Shown: in pieces, positions 1-11,880 of the stretch
Layout of the letters: every line of letters begins with the position of its first letter
Numbering within the stretch: position 1 is the stretch's first letter
From: a bacterium
Lineage (GTDB): Bacteria; Verrucomicrobiota; Verrucomicrobiae; Opitutales; Opitutaceae
NCBI GenBank assembly: GCA_021780625.1
Contig: JAJXYI010000692.1
Location: 1 to 23,112 of the forward strand
Reading direction: 5' to 3'
DNA length: 23,112 nucleotides
Program-made: the position numbers and the translations under genes
The notes under the pieces: generated by a model
What the model saw: the letters and a program-made list of their open reading frames with translations, nothing else
Told to the model about the DNA's origin: nothing
Databases searched by the model: none

Positions 1-335
1 ACACGGAGATCGCCGCCGCCTTTCTCACCGGACTGGTGCCGACCAGCGACAGTGCGAGCAGCGGTGGAGCGCACAATTTTCCCCGCTTTCTCGAAAACGG
101 CGGCACCGTGGCGATCCGCGGCTCGCTGGTTGCGATGTTCGAGAGCAAGATTGCAACCCAGCCCTGGTCCACCCGGTTCTACGGCGCGCCAACCCGAATC
201 TGGGGCTTCGATTCGATCTTCCAGAACGGGACTTTCCCTCCCCTCACTCCGAAGGTGCAGTCGTTCCGCCGCTCGTCGTTCACGATGTTGAACGCCGCGC
301 AATACTCGGCAGCCAAGGCCGCACTCTGGCCCTGA
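1..335 (+). CDS. C-terminal end of a verrucomicrobial type IV pilus-associated (PilX/pseudopilin-type) protein, partial
   Basis: The frame is open from base 3 to the TGA at 333-335, so this is the last ~111 residues of a gene that starts left of the window; the internal GTG at 36 is not a credible start. The tail contains SGGAHNFPRFLENGG, then VAMFESKIATQPW, YGAPTRIWGFD and LPSL/FPPLTP-like Pro-rich text. From memory this pattern (SGGVHN-PRFLEDW ... PPTRNW-FD ... LPPGTP) closes many very large hypothetical proteins of Verrucomicrobia that carry an N-terminal prepilin or PilX-like segment. The exact role is unknown; surface or pilus-linked display is inferred. It faces the convergent DHOD-like gene with a 33-bp gap that holds a GC-rich hairpin (336-352) without a T run. 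The family assignment rests on the tail only. Confidence 0.6.
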   Translation, partial: TEIAAAFLTGLVPTSDSASSGGAHNFPRFLENGGTVAIRGSLVAMFESKIATQPWSTRFYGAPTRIWGFDSIFQNGTFPPLTPKVQSFRRSSFTMLNAAQYSAAKAALWP

Positions 336-368
336 GTGCGGCGGCCGCGCACGCGGCGGCGGGCCGAC

Positions 369-1361
369 TCACTCCTTCCAGAGCTGGAGGATGCGAAGGT
401 AGTTGCCGCGCTCGTACGCCTCGGGATCCGGACAGTTGCGCAGGCTGAGCGCGCCGATCATCTGGGAGACGGACTCATACTCCTGGGCGGCCATGAACTC
501 GGTCAACCCCTTGAGCAGATCCGCCAGTCGCTGGGGACCGCGTGTGAGCAATTCGGTCGTCACCTGGGCGACGTCGGCACCTGCGAGCAGCGCCTTTGCG
601 ACGTCGGAGGGGAAGTGGATGCCGCCCGAGCACGCGAGGCTGAGCTTCACCTGATCGCGCAGCAGGCCGAGCCAGCGCAGGCGGAGGCGCAGATCCTCGG
701 AAGTGGAGAGGTCGAGCTTCGGGATGACCTCGAGATTTTCGAGATCGATCTCGGGCTGGAAAAATCGGTTGAACATCACGATGCCGTCGGCGCCGGCCTG
801 TTCGAGGCGGCCCGCGAGATGGGCGAAGGAGCTGTAGAACGGCGACAGTTTTACGGCGATCGGAAGATTCACGCTGCCGCGCACGCTCACCACGATCGAC
901 ACGACCCGGTTTTCAATGTCGGCCGCGGTCATGGTGCGGCTCGTCGCGAGGAAATAGGTGTTGAGCTCGATCGCATCGGCGCCGGCCTGCTGGATCTGGC
1001 GGGCATAGTCGGTCCAGCTCCCGACGTTGGTGCCGTTGAGCGACGCGATGACGGGCAGCGAGGTCGCCTTCTTCAGCTTGGCGATCTGGCCGAGGTACTC
1101 GTCGGGGCCGAGCGGATAATCGTCGCTGTGGGGGAAGAAGCTCGTCGCCTCGGCAAAATTGTCCTGCCAGCGCTCGATGTGGCGGTTGACGGCCGTTTGA
1201 TTGCCCTCGATCTGCTCGGCGAACAGCGAGTGCATGACGATGGCGGCGGCGCCGGCGTCCTCGAGCCTTCGGACATTGTCGAAGTTGTCGACGAGGGGCG
1301 AGGCGCCCGGCATGAGAGGATTCTTGAGCTTGAGGCCGAGATAACTGGTGGAAAGGTCCAT
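369..1361 (-). CDS. Dihydroorotate dehydrogenase-like FMN TIM-barrel protein, linked to nifJ
   Basis: This 330-aa protein has the PyrD/DHOD fold signature: N-terminal MDLSTSYLGLKLKNPLMPGA with the FMN-contacting NPLMPGASPL, a central IAVKLSP strand carrying the Lys, and C-terminal SGGIHFPSDVAKALLAGADV with the Gly-rich phosphate-binding segment. In true class 1 DHODs the catalytic Cys lies in an N-x-S-C-P-N motif; here the aligned stretch reads ELNTYFLATS, with no Cys. It therefore probably does not oxidise dihydroorotate in the ordinary way. From memory the same Cys-less type is known in cyanobacteria and other bacteria, where it is annotated as dihydroorotate dehydrogenase-like and is often near nifJ or nif genes. 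It lies 114 bp downstream of nifJ on the same strand, suggesting co-transcription and a redox role beside pyruvate oxidation (inference). The start is ATG after GTTATTCC, with no Shine-Dalgarno. Confidence 0.85.
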   Translation of the reverse strand: MDLSTSYLGLKLKNPLMPGASPLVDNFDNVRRLEDAGAAAIVMHSLFAEQIEGNQTAVNRHIERWQDNFAEATSFFPHSDDYPLGPDEYLGQIAKLKKATSLPVIASLNGTNVGSWTDYARQIQQAGADAIELNTYFLATSRTMTAADIENRVVSIVVSVRGSVNLPIAVKLSPFYSSFAHLAGRLEQAGADGIVMFNRFFQPEIDLENLEVIPKLDLSTSEDLRLRLRWLGLLRDQVKLSLACSGGIHFPSDVAKALLAGADVAQVTTELLTRGPQRLADLLKGLTEFMAAQEYESVSQMIGALSLRNCPDPEAYERGNYLRILQLWKE

Positions 1362-1432
1362 GGAATAACGGGGGGAGGCTTGTCTGAGAGAACGGGCCGC
1401 GCCGGAGAGTCGGCGGCGGCCAAGAGGGGAAA

Positions 1433-1460
1433 GGGAGGCTGCCCTGGGGCAGGGCCTCCC
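1433..1460 (-). terminator. Hairpin between nifJ and the DHOD-like gene (weak or attenuating terminator)
   Basis: Just after the nifJ stop (minus strand) the arms GGGAGGC and GCCTCCC (outer stem) and GCCC/GGGC (inner stem, with a small asymmetric bulge) form a strong GC hairpin. On the minus strand it is followed by TTTCCCCTCTT, an interrupted U tract. It could partially terminate or protect the nifJ transcript 3' end while letting some transcription reach the next gene. Confidence 0.4.
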
Positions 1461-1475
1461 GAGGAAACAAGAAAC

Positions 1476-5102
<3,627 letters not shown>

Positions 5103-5221
5103 CTCACCCCTTGCCCATCGCAGCGCATTTCTTGCAGGAGCCCATTCACCGGCTTTCACACGAACAATTGGTGCGCAGACGATTGCTGATCTTAACGCGA
5201 TGATCGATCGAATCTTAAGTA

Positions 5222-5227
5222 TATAAT
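5222..5227 (+). promoter_or_regulatory. Possible -10 element in the nifJ/yjbQ divergent intergenic region
   Basis: A perfect TATAAT hexamer lies in an AT-rich island (5205-5235) of an otherwise GC-rich window, about 85 bp before the yjbQ start. No convincing -35 hexamer at 16-18 bp is visible upstream, so this is only a candidate promoter for yjbQ. Confidence 0.3.
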
Positions 5228-5309
5228 CAATCAGGGAAATTCAGGATTCGCAGCGCGCCCGATTTTTGCCATCCTACTGGATCACAGCCATCTGCAATAC
5301 CAGTCCCCC

Positions 5310-5729
5310 ATGAAATCCTATCGCAAAGAGTTGTGGTTTGAGCTCTCCGAACGTCGGGCGCTGCGCAATATCACGCACGACATCGAGGCCTGTTTGGAAG
5401 AGAGCGGCGTTCGCGAGGGTCTATGCCTGGTCAACGCCATGCACATCACCGCTTCGGTCTTCATCAACGATGACGAGTCGGGCCTTCACGAGGATTTCGA
5501 ACGCTGGCTGGAGCGTCTCGCCCCCGAGAAGCCCCACTCGCAGTACGCGCACAACCGGACGGGGGAGGACAATGCGGATGCCCATCTGAAGCGGACGATC
5601 ATGGGGCGGGAGGTGGTCGTCGCCGTTTCGTCGGGGAAACTGGATTTTGGTCCGTGGGAGCAGATCTTCTACGGCGAATTCGACGGACTGCGCAGGAAGC
5701 GCGTGCTCGTAAAGATCATCGGCGATTAG
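5310..5729 (+). CDS. yjbQ: YjbQ/UPF0047 family protein (secondary thiamine-phosphate synthase family)
   Basis: This 139-aa protein matches the usual length and motif order of the YjbQ/UPF0047 family: [22 protein letters not shown], then [15 protein letters not shown] with its conserved His and acidic residues, then [16 protein letters not shown] and the closing strand [10 protein letters not shown]. The family forms small trimeric beta proteins; a weak thiamine-phosphate synthase activity was reported for E. coli YjbQ, but the physiological role is uncertain. The start is ATG at 5310 after CAGTCCCCC, with no Shine-Dalgarno. The gene is divergent from nifJ and precedes the pilin gene by 164 bp. 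A weak hairpin (CCTT/AAGG at 5757-5771) followed by six T residues (5774-5779) may end its transcript. Confidence 0.88.
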   Translation: MKSYRKELWFELSERRALRNITHDIEACLEESGVREGLCLVNAMHITASVFINDDESGLHEDFERWLERLAPEKPHSQYAHNRTGEDNADAHLKRTIMGREVVVAVSSGKLDFGPWEQIFYGEFDGLRRKRVLVKIIGD

Positions 5730-5893
5730 ATCTCCACGTAGTTCACCGATCACGCGCCTTCCGTTCTAAGGACTTTTTTACACCTGCGACCTTGTAAGGC
5801 TCCCGGCGGAAGTGTTGAATCCGGCCTCGTGGCCGTGGCTATCTTTCTTCTATCCGCCCCGACCCATTTTTATCATAAACCAAAAGTATTGTC

Positions 5894-6247
5894 ATGAAAC
5901 CTACCCTCGTTCGCTCCCAAGGCTTCACCCTTGTTGAAATCATGATCGTCGTCGTCATCATCGGCCTGCTCGCCGCGATGGCTATTCCCGCCTTCCAAAA
6001 GGTCCGTCAGGCGTCGCAGGACAAAACGGTGCTCAATAACGCCCGTCAGATCTCCGCGGCCGCCGACCAGTACTACCTGGAAAACGGTGTGTCGTCCGTG
6101 AGTTTGAACAATCTGATCGGACCCACGAACTACGTGAAGTCGCTCAACCTCGTCGCCAATGAGACGTACCCCGCCGGCTGCACGCAGGGCGAGGCCGTCA
6201 CGGTCCTCGGCGTCGCGGGCGCCCGCACGATCACGTACGCTCCCTAA
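5894..6247 (+). CDS. Type IV pilin-like protein (prepilin-type N-terminal methylation signal)
   Basis: This 117-aa protein has a short basic leader MKPTLVRSQG and the prepilin peptidase site G10/F11, followed by TLVEIMIVVVIIGLLAAMA, with the conserved Glu at mature position 5 and the hydrophobic alpha-1 helix. The rest (AIPAFQKVRQASQDKTVLNNARQISAAADQYY) is the continuing amphipathic helix and then a short globular end with only one Cys (Cys-Thr-Gln near residue 95). It would be processed by a PilD-type peptidase and assembled into a type IV pilus or a type II secretion pseudopilus; the sequence alone does not tell which. Verrucomicrobial genomes often encode such short single-gene pilins. The gene is monocistronic: it has a 164-bp upstream gap (with a CGGCC/GGCCG hairpin at 5822-5835) and a strong terminator 28 bp after the stop. 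Confidence 0.9.
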   Translation: MKPTLVRSQGFTLVEIMIVVVIIGLLAAMAIPAFQKVRQASQDKTVLNNARQISAAADQYYLENGVSSVSLNNLIGPTNYVKSLNLVANETYPAGCTQGEAVTVLGVAGARTITYAP

Positions 6248-6275
6248 GGCTTTCGTCGTTTGATGGCATTTGCAG

Positions 6276-6306
6276 GCCGCCAGCCTTCGGGCTTGGCGGC
6301 TTTTTT
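6276..6306 (+). terminator. Rho-independent terminator after the pilin gene (first of two)
   Basis: The stem GCCGCCA/TGGCGGC continues into GCC/GGC around a stable TTCG tetraloop, with one unpaired T, and is followed directly by six T residues (6301-6306). This is a canonical intrinsic terminator for the pilin transcript. Confidence 0.9.
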
Positions 6307-6337
6307 GCGCGTGTGCACCTAGCCTGGGGCGCCTGCT

Positions 6338-6366
6338 GAAAGCTTCCGCGAACGCGGAGGCTTTTT
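6338..6366 (+). terminator. Second rho-independent terminator before mutS
   Basis: The stem AGCTTCCGCG/CGCGGAGGCT (one T-G wobble, AA loop) is flanked by AAA on the left and TTTTT on the right. It can act on the plus strand and, through the A run, weakly on the minus strand. It lies 32 bp past the first terminator and insulates mutS from the pilin gene. Confidence 0.8.
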
Positions 6367-6436
6367 CATGCCCGCCAAAGACGAAGCCGGAGCTTGCGCC
6401 GGCCCGGTCTCCGGGCTCCATTGACTGCCCTCCCCC

Positions 6437-8995
6437 ATGCCACCCGAGACCGAGAAACTGACCCCGATGATGCAGCAGTATTTCGAGGTGAAGCGCGGAC
6501 TTCCGCGCGACACCTTGCTGCTGTTTCGGCTGGGCGATTTTTTCGAATTGTTTTTCGACGATGCGGTGACCGCCTCGAAGCTGCTCGGGCTCACACTCAC
6601 GCGCCGACAGGAGCATCCGATGGCGGGCATCCCTTTTCACGCGGCCGACACCTACGTTGGCCGGCTGCTGGCGGCCGGGAAGAAGGTCGCCATCTGCGAC
6701 CAGCAAGAGGCCGCCAAACCCGGCAAACTCGTCAAACGCGAGCTCACCCGCATTCTGACGCCCGGCACCACGCTCGCCGCGAATCAGGTGGAGGCCCAGC
6801 GCAACCACTACCTCGCCGCACTCTCCCAGGATCGCCGCGGTCTGCATGCGGCGTGGATGGACCTCACCACGGGCGAGTTTCGTGTGGCAACCGATGCGGG
6901 TCCCGAAAATCTGCTGCCGATCCTGACCTCCCTGGAACCTCGCGAGCTGCTGATCGCCGAGGGCGAACTCGAGCGCTGGCGCGCCGCCCCGCACGAGCAG
7001 GGCGCCCTTCACGCCCTCCGGGATTTTTGCGCTTCGAGGCCCTGCACGGAGCTTCCGGGATTCCAGTTCGACACGGACGCTGGCGCCAAGGTCGTCATGG
7101 AGGCCCTTCGCGTGCTCAATCTCGAGGGATTCGGACTCCAGATGGACCACCCCGCGCTGGGGCCGGCGGGGGCACTCGTCCAATACGCCACCGAGACTCT
7201 GTGTGCGAAGCCCGAGAACCTGCGTTCGCTCCGGGAATACCGAAGCGACGGTTCGCTGCTGCTCGACCCGGCGACGTTGCGCAATCTTGAGATATTTCAG
7301 GCGATCCGCGGCGGGCGGGAGGGATCGCTCTACGGTGCGATCAATCGCACCGCCACGGCCGCCGGCGCGCGCCTGCTCGAGCGCTGGATCGCCGCGCCCA
7401 CGCTCGATCTAGGGGAACTGCGCCGCCGCCAGCACCTCGTGGGCGAACTGCTCGCCGAGCCCTCGTTGCTGGGCGAGCTGCGCGACGCGCTCGGCAAGGT
7501 GCGCGACATTCCGCGCATCCTCGGTCGGCTCCAAAATCGTCTGCGCAATCCGCGCGAACTGGGGGGCGTGCGCGACACCACGCTCCAGCTTCCCGAGCTG
7601 CGCACCCTGCTTGCCCGCTTCGGTGCTGAAACCCGCCTTCAGGCCATCACCGGCCGCATCGGCGAATTTGCGCCGCTGCGCGACCTGCTCTCCCGCGCGC
7701 TCGCCGACGAGATGCCCGCCGACGTCGCCGACGGCAATTTTATCCGCGCCGGTTTCGACTCCGAACTCGACCGCCTGCGCAGCCTCACCACCGACAACAA
7801 GACCTGGCTCTCCGAGCTGGAGCGCGGCGAACAGGACCGCACGGGCATCCGCAGCCTGAAGGTCCGCTACAATTCGGTATTCGGCTATTATATCGAGGTG
7901 ACGAAGGCCAACCTGCACCTCGTCCCCACCGATTACATCCGCAAGCAAACGACCGCCAACGGCGAGCGGTACGTGACCGAGGGGCTCAAGCAGAAGGAGA
8001 AGGAGATTTTCCACGCCGAGGAAAACGCCCTCGCCCGCGAGCGAGAGCTGTTCGACGGGCTCGTCACCGCGGTGCTCGACGAGTCGCTCGGCCTCGCCGA
8101 GACCGCCGACACGATGGCAGAGCTCGACTTGCTCGCGGGCTGGGCGCTGCTCGCCCGCGAATGGGACTATTGCCGCCCCGAACTCGACGAGGGCAGCGTG
8201 CTCGAGATCGTCGACGGCCGCCACCCCGTGGTGGAGCAAATGCTCAAGTCCGAGCGCAACGGGCTCGCCGGCGCCCAGGCCTTCGTGCCCAACGACACCC
8301 TGCTCGCCTGCGACGAAGCCCAGATCCTCCTCATCACCGGCCCCAACATGGCGGGCAAGTCCACGTACATCCGCCAGGTCGCGCTCATCACCCTACTCGC
8401 CCAGATCGGCTGCTGGACCCCCGCACGCAGCTGCCGCATCGGACTCGTGGACCGCATTTTCTCGCGCGTGGGCGCGAGCGACGATCTCGCACGCGGAAAT
8501 TCGACCTTCATGGTCGAGATGAACGAGACCGCCAACATCCTCAATCACGCCACCGACCGCTCGCTGATCATCCTCGACGAGATCGGGCGCGGCACCTCGA
8601 CCTACGACGGGCTCAGCATCGCGTGGGCCGTCGTGGAACATCTCCACCGCGAAGACACCCGGGGCCCGCGCACGCTTTTCGCCACGCATTATCAGGAGCT
8701 CACCGAACTCGCCAAACACCTGCCGCGCCTGCGCAATTTTTCGGTCGCCGTAAAAGAATGGAACGACGAGATCATCTTCGTGCGCCGCGTGATCGCCGGT
8801 CCCGCCGACCGAAGCTACGGCATCCAGGTGGCACGCCTCGCCGGCCTGCCCCTGAGCGTCATTGACCGCGCCAAGACCATCCTCGGCAAACTCGAGGGGG
8901 ACGACGAGACCGTCGAACTCCCCTCCCCCAAGGCCAAACCCCGCAGGAAGATCACAGTGAAGTCCGAAGAGGACGGCCAGCTCTCCCTGCTCTGA
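6437..8995 (+). CDS. mutS: DNA mismatch repair protein MutS
   Basis: This 852-aa protein has the normal MutS1 length. The N-terminal mismatch-binding domain contains GDFFELFFDDA, where Phe35 and Glu37 form the F-x-E pair that stacks on and contacts the mismatch. The ATPase domain holds the Walker A motif GPNMAGKST near residue 634 and Walker B/DEIGRGTSTYDG near 714, followed by the ATHYQEL signature. The C-terminal helix-turn-helix region (GIQVARLAGLPLSVIDRAK) is present, and the tail ends DGQLSLL, resembling the short beta-clamp-type ends common in this family. It recognises base mismatches and small loops and recruits MutL. The start is ATG after CTGCCCTCCCCC, with no Shine-Dalgarno. It stands alone between the pilin terminators and the DUF5916 gene. 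Confidence 0.98.
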   Translation: MPPETEKLTPMMQQYFEVKRGLPRDTLLLFRLGDFFELFFDDAVTASKLLGLTLTRRQEHPMAGIPFHAADTYVGRLLAAGKKVAICDQQEAAKPGKLVKRELTRILTPGTTLAANQVEAQRNHYLAALSQDRRGLHAAWMDLTTGEFRVATDAGPENLLPILTSLEPRELLIAEGELERWRAAPHEQGALHALRDFCASRPCTELPGFQFDTDAGAKVVMEALRVLNLEGFGLQMDHPALGPAGALVQYATETLCAKPENLRSLREYRSDGSLLLDPATLRNLEIFQAIRGGREGSLYGAINRTATAAGARLLERWIAAPTLDLGELRRRQHLVGELLAEPSLLGELRDALGKVRDIPRILGRLQNRLRNPRELGGVRDTTLQLPELRTLLARFGAETRLQAITGRIGEFAPLRDLLSRALADEMPADVADGNFIRAGFDSELDRLRSLTTDNKTWLSELERGEQDRTGIRSLKVRYNSVFGYYIEVTKANLHLVPTDYIRKQTTANGERYVTEGLKQKEKEIFHAEENALARERELFDGLVTAVLDESLGLAETADTMAELDLLAGWALLAREWDYCRPELDEGSVLEIVDGRHPVVEQMLKSERNGLAGAQAFVPNDTLLACDEAQILLITGPNMAGKSTYIRQVALITLLAQIGCWTPARSCRIGLVDRIFSRVGASDDLARGNSTFMVEMNETANILNHATDRSLIILDEIGRGTSTYDGLSIAWAVVEHLHREDTRGPRTLFATHYQELTELAKHLPRLRNFSVAVKEWNDEIIFVRRVIAGPADRSYGIQVARLAGLPLSVIDRAKTILGKLEGDDETVELPSPKAKPRRKITVKSEEDGQLSLL

Positions 8996-9120
8996 CGCGC
9001 TTCGCACCGCCGGTATCCATACTCCGGCGACCGAAGGATCCATCCCGCAAAGCCCGCACCCTCCCCGGCGCCGAACGCAGGTTATTGGCTTTCACAAAGG
9101 TCTTTTGGGACATCATCCAT

Positions 9121-9134
9121 GGTCATTCATGACC
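9121..9134. repeat. Short inverted repeat upstream of the DUF5916 gene
   Basis: GGTCAT-TC-ATGACC is a perfect 6-bp inverted repeat 53 bp before the start codon. It could be an operator half-site pair, or chance. The surrounding 191-bp gap between mutS and this gene shows no clear promoter and no U-tract terminator. Confidence 0.3.
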
Positions 9135-9186
9135 GACTGTGATATCAAAAAGGTCGTTCGCACCCCCTGGGCGACACGCGTCACCC

Positions 9187-11880
9187 ATGAACCATTCCAC
9201 CTCCTCCATGATCCGTCCCTTTTGGCACGGCGCGGCCCTGCCATTTCGGCGGGGTTGCCGCCTTGGCCGGCTCGGCCTCGCCGCCGTGCTCGCCTGCCTG
9301 GCCGCCACCGCATGCCAGGCCGCGGATGCCGCGCCTTCGCGGGCTCCGTCCCCGGCGGCGCGCCCGAGGCGCGTCTACCAGGCCGTGCGCCTCGAAGGCA
9401 CGGCACCCGTCATCGACGGGAAGCTCGACGACGCCTGCTGGCAGACGCTCGGCGCGTGGTCCGGAGGCTACACGCAGTTCACCCCGTACCACGGCGCCCC
9501 ACCCAGTCATCCGACCGAAATAAAGATCCTCTACGACAACCGGAACTTGTACGTCGCCATCCGCGCATCCGACGGCCCCATCGAAAAGCGCTCGCGGTTT
9601 CCCGGAGACCGAGACGAGTTCAGCGGCGACATCGTCGGCGTCACCTTCGATAGCTACCACGACAAACGCTCGGCCTTCGAATTCGACCTGACATCCGCCG
9701 GACAAAAGATCGACCTGCGGCTCTTCAACTCGAGCTGGGATACGACGTGGAACGCGATCTGGGACGGCAAAGTTTCCCAGGACGCCAAGGGCTGGTATGC
9801 CGAATTTCTCATTCCTCTGAGTCAGCTGCGCTATGTCCAGGGCAACGACGTGTGGGGCCTGCACTCCTGGCGCTGGATCGACGGGAAAAAGGAGGAGGAC
9901 GACTGGAATTTGATCGCGAACGACGACTCGGGGATCGTCCAGTCGTTTGGTGAACTCCACGGCATGGCCGGTCTGAAGGCATCGCGCCGCATCGAGGTGA
10001 CGCCCTACGTCTCCGCGAAGACCGAGACCTTCGGGCGCCGGGACGGCGAAGCCGTGCGGTCCGGCCGCACGAAGCTGGACGCCGGACTCGACGCGAAGAT
10101 CGGGCTCACGACCAACCTTACGCTGGACGCCTCGGTCCTCCCCGATTTCGGACAACTCGATGCGGATCCCTCCGTGATGAACCTCACGGCGTTCGAGACT
10201 TTTCTCGAGGAGCGTCGCCCACTTTTCCTGGAGGGCAGCGACATCTTCCGCTTCCCCTTCGACGAGGACGAGGTGTTCTACAGCCGACGCATCGGCCAGT
10301 CGCCGTCGATCTGGCCCTCGCAGACGGTGCTGTCGATGCCTGGGAGCGCCACGCTGCTTGGCGCGCTCAAGCTCTCGGGCAAGACTTCCCGGGGGCTGGC
10401 ACTCGGGGTCCTGGGCTGCGAGACCGAGGGGGAGTCGGCCGAGATCGTCGACAACGGGGCGCCGGCGTCCATGGCAGTCGTGCCGCGCACCGACTTCCTC
10501 GTCGCCCGTGCGCAGCAGGAATTTCGCGGCGGCGACACGCTGGTCGGCGGGATCGTCACTCGCACGCAGCGCATCCTCGACACGCAGGCGCTTCGCGACG
10601 CGGTGCCTGCGCAGGCCACAGTGGTCGGCGCGGATCTCATGCATTACTGGGCCGATCGGGAATTTTTTGCGCAAGCCGTGCTGATCCACAGCCGCGTGAC
10701 CGGCACGCCCGCCGCGATCGAGCAGATTGAGCTCGATTCGGCCCGCTACTTCCAGCGTCCCATCGATGGCGTCAGCCGAGTCGATCCCTCGCGCGATTCC
10801 ATCGAAGGGAGCGGCCTTTGGCTGAAGGCCGGACGCGGGAGCCGGGGCCATTGGCGCTACAACGAACAGTTCGTCGCACGCACGCCGGGACTCGATTTCA
10901 ACGACCTGGGTTACCTCGCGATCGCCGACCGGCTGAGCCAGCGAACGGAGGTCGCCTACGTGGACAAGACGCCATCGGCGATCGCCAACTCCATCGCGCT
11001 CACCGCCAGCCATCAGAACGAATGGACCACCCACGGCGAATTTCTGCGGCCCCAGGTGAAGCTGCAGCTCGACGCCGAGCTGAAGAACAAAGGTACCTTG
11101 TCCGCAACGCTCCAGGGCTGGGGCGCCGGACGGGATCCGATCGCCCTGCGCGGCGGACCGATGCTCTGGGAACCGGCCGTCCTGTCCGGCTATTTCTGGT
11201 ACGGGACCGACCCCTCGCGCCGCGTCTTTGCCTCGCTCTGGGGACATCTTTCCCGGGCTCAGGACGCCACCTACCGCGACTCGGGCCTTGGCGTGAAAGT
11301 GAGCGCACGCCCCTGCAGCCCGCTGCTCGTGTCGGTCTCGGTCGAGCGGACTAACCAGACCGACCTCGCGCGTTCGGTGGCATTCTCGAATCCGGACGGC
11401 ACCGCAGCCGCCTCCAGCTACGTCGCGCGCGGCGACGGACAATCGCTGTCGCTGGCCTTCCGAGCCCAGTGGATCATCCGACCCGAACTCCGCATACAAT
11501 ATTACGGCAGTCCCTTCGGTTCCGTCCTTCGCCATACGACGTTTCGACGGGTAAACGCTCCCCTTGCACACTCGGCCGCCAGCCGGTTCAGCGCCGTACT
11601 GCCCTCCTCTCTCGTCGACGGAAACATCCACCTCGACGACGGCGCGCCGGGCGAAGTCATCGCATCGAACCCGGACTGGAACAGCGGACAGTTCCGCTCG
11701 AACCTGGTGTTGAAATGGGACTATCGCCGGGGCTCCACGCTTTATCTCGTCTGGGCGCAGCAGCGCGACACCTCGGCGCTCGACACCGGCAACGACGCCC
11801 GCGGCTCGCTCGGCAGCCTCTGGAACGTCGCCCCCGACAACCAGGTGATGGTCAAACTCACTTATTGGTTCTCGAGTTGA
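9187..11880 (+). CDS. Exported CBM9-like + DUF5916 protein (probable outer-membrane beta barrel)
   Basis: From ATG 9187 the product is 897 aa. The N-terminus carries basic residues, then a hydrophobic stretch GLAAVLACLAATACQA and a likely signal-peptidase site before ADAAPS. Residues ~45-240 form a carbohydrate-binding-family-9-like (DOMON-type) beta-sandwich: APVIDGKLDDACWQ, NRNLYVAIRASDG, FEFDLTSAGQKID, GWYAEFLIPLSQLRY. The rest has the pattern of DUF5916: LTTNLTLDASVLPDFGQLDADPS, FLEERRPLFLEGSDIF and YSRRIG, then many amphipathic strands, ending in QVMVKLTYWFSS with terminal aromatics as in outer-membrane barrels. The function of the family is not known; sugar or glycan binding at the surface is an inference from the CBM9 part. 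A frame extension to GTG 9139 is rejected because it would bury the signal peptide. ATG 9208 is an alternative start. Confidence 0.85.
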   Translation: MNHSTSSMIRPFWHGAALPFRRGCRLGRLGLAAVLACLAATACQAADAAPSRAPSPAARPRRVYQAVRLEGTAPVIDGKLDDACWQTLGAWSGGYTQFTPYHGAPPSHPTEIKILYDNRNLYVAIRASDGPIEKRSRFPGDRDEFSGDIVGVTFDSYHDKRSAFEFDLTSAGQKIDLRLFNSSWDTTWNAIWDGKVSQDAKGWYAEFLIPLSQLRYVQGNDVWGLHSWRWIDGKKEEDDWNLIANDDSGIVQSFGELHGMAGLKASRRIEVTPYVSAKTETFGRRDGEAVRSGRTKLDAGLDAKIGLTTNLTLDASVLPDFGQLDADPSVMNLTAFETFLEERRPLFLEGSDIFRFPFDEDEVFYSRRIGQSPSIWPSQTVLSMPGSATLLGALKLSGKTSRGLALGVLGCETEGESAEIVDNGAPASMAVVPRTDFLVARAQQEFRGGDTLVGGIVTRTQRILDTQALRDAVPAQATVVGADLMHYWADREFFAQAVLIHSRVTGTPAAIEQIELDSARYFQRPIDGVSRVDPSRDSIEGSGLWLKAGRGSRGHWRYNEQFVARTPGLDFNDLGYLAIADRLSQRTEVAYVDKTPSAIANSIALTASHQNEWTTHGEFLRPQVKLQLDAELKNKGTLSATLQGWGAGRDPIALRGGPMLWEPAVLSGYFWYGTDPSRRVFASLWGHLSRAQDATYRDSGLGVKVSARPCSPLLVSVSVERTNQTDLARSVAFSNPDGTAAASSYVARGDGQSLSLAFRAQWIIRPELRIQYYGSPFGSVLRHTTFRRVNAPLAHSAASRFSAVLPSSLVDGNIHLDDGAPGEVIASNPDWNSGQFRSNLVLKWDYRRGSTLYLVWAQQRDTSALDTGNDARGSLGSLWNVAPDNQVMVKLTYWFSS

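Noticed and set aside
369..1361. Naming this gene pyrD
   Set aside because: The catalytic Cys motif is absent and the gene is coupled to nifJ rather than to the pyr genes.
5103..5159. N-terminal extension of nifJ to GTG 5159
   Set aside because: The extra 19 residues do not resemble PFOR N-termini, and ATG 5102 has a good purine-rich site directly upstream.
5800..5893. Sigma-54 promoter for the pilin gene
   Set aside because: GTGGCCGTGGCTATC superficially resembles a -24/-12 site, but the GG-N10-GC spacing is not met. No good -35/-10 pair was found either.
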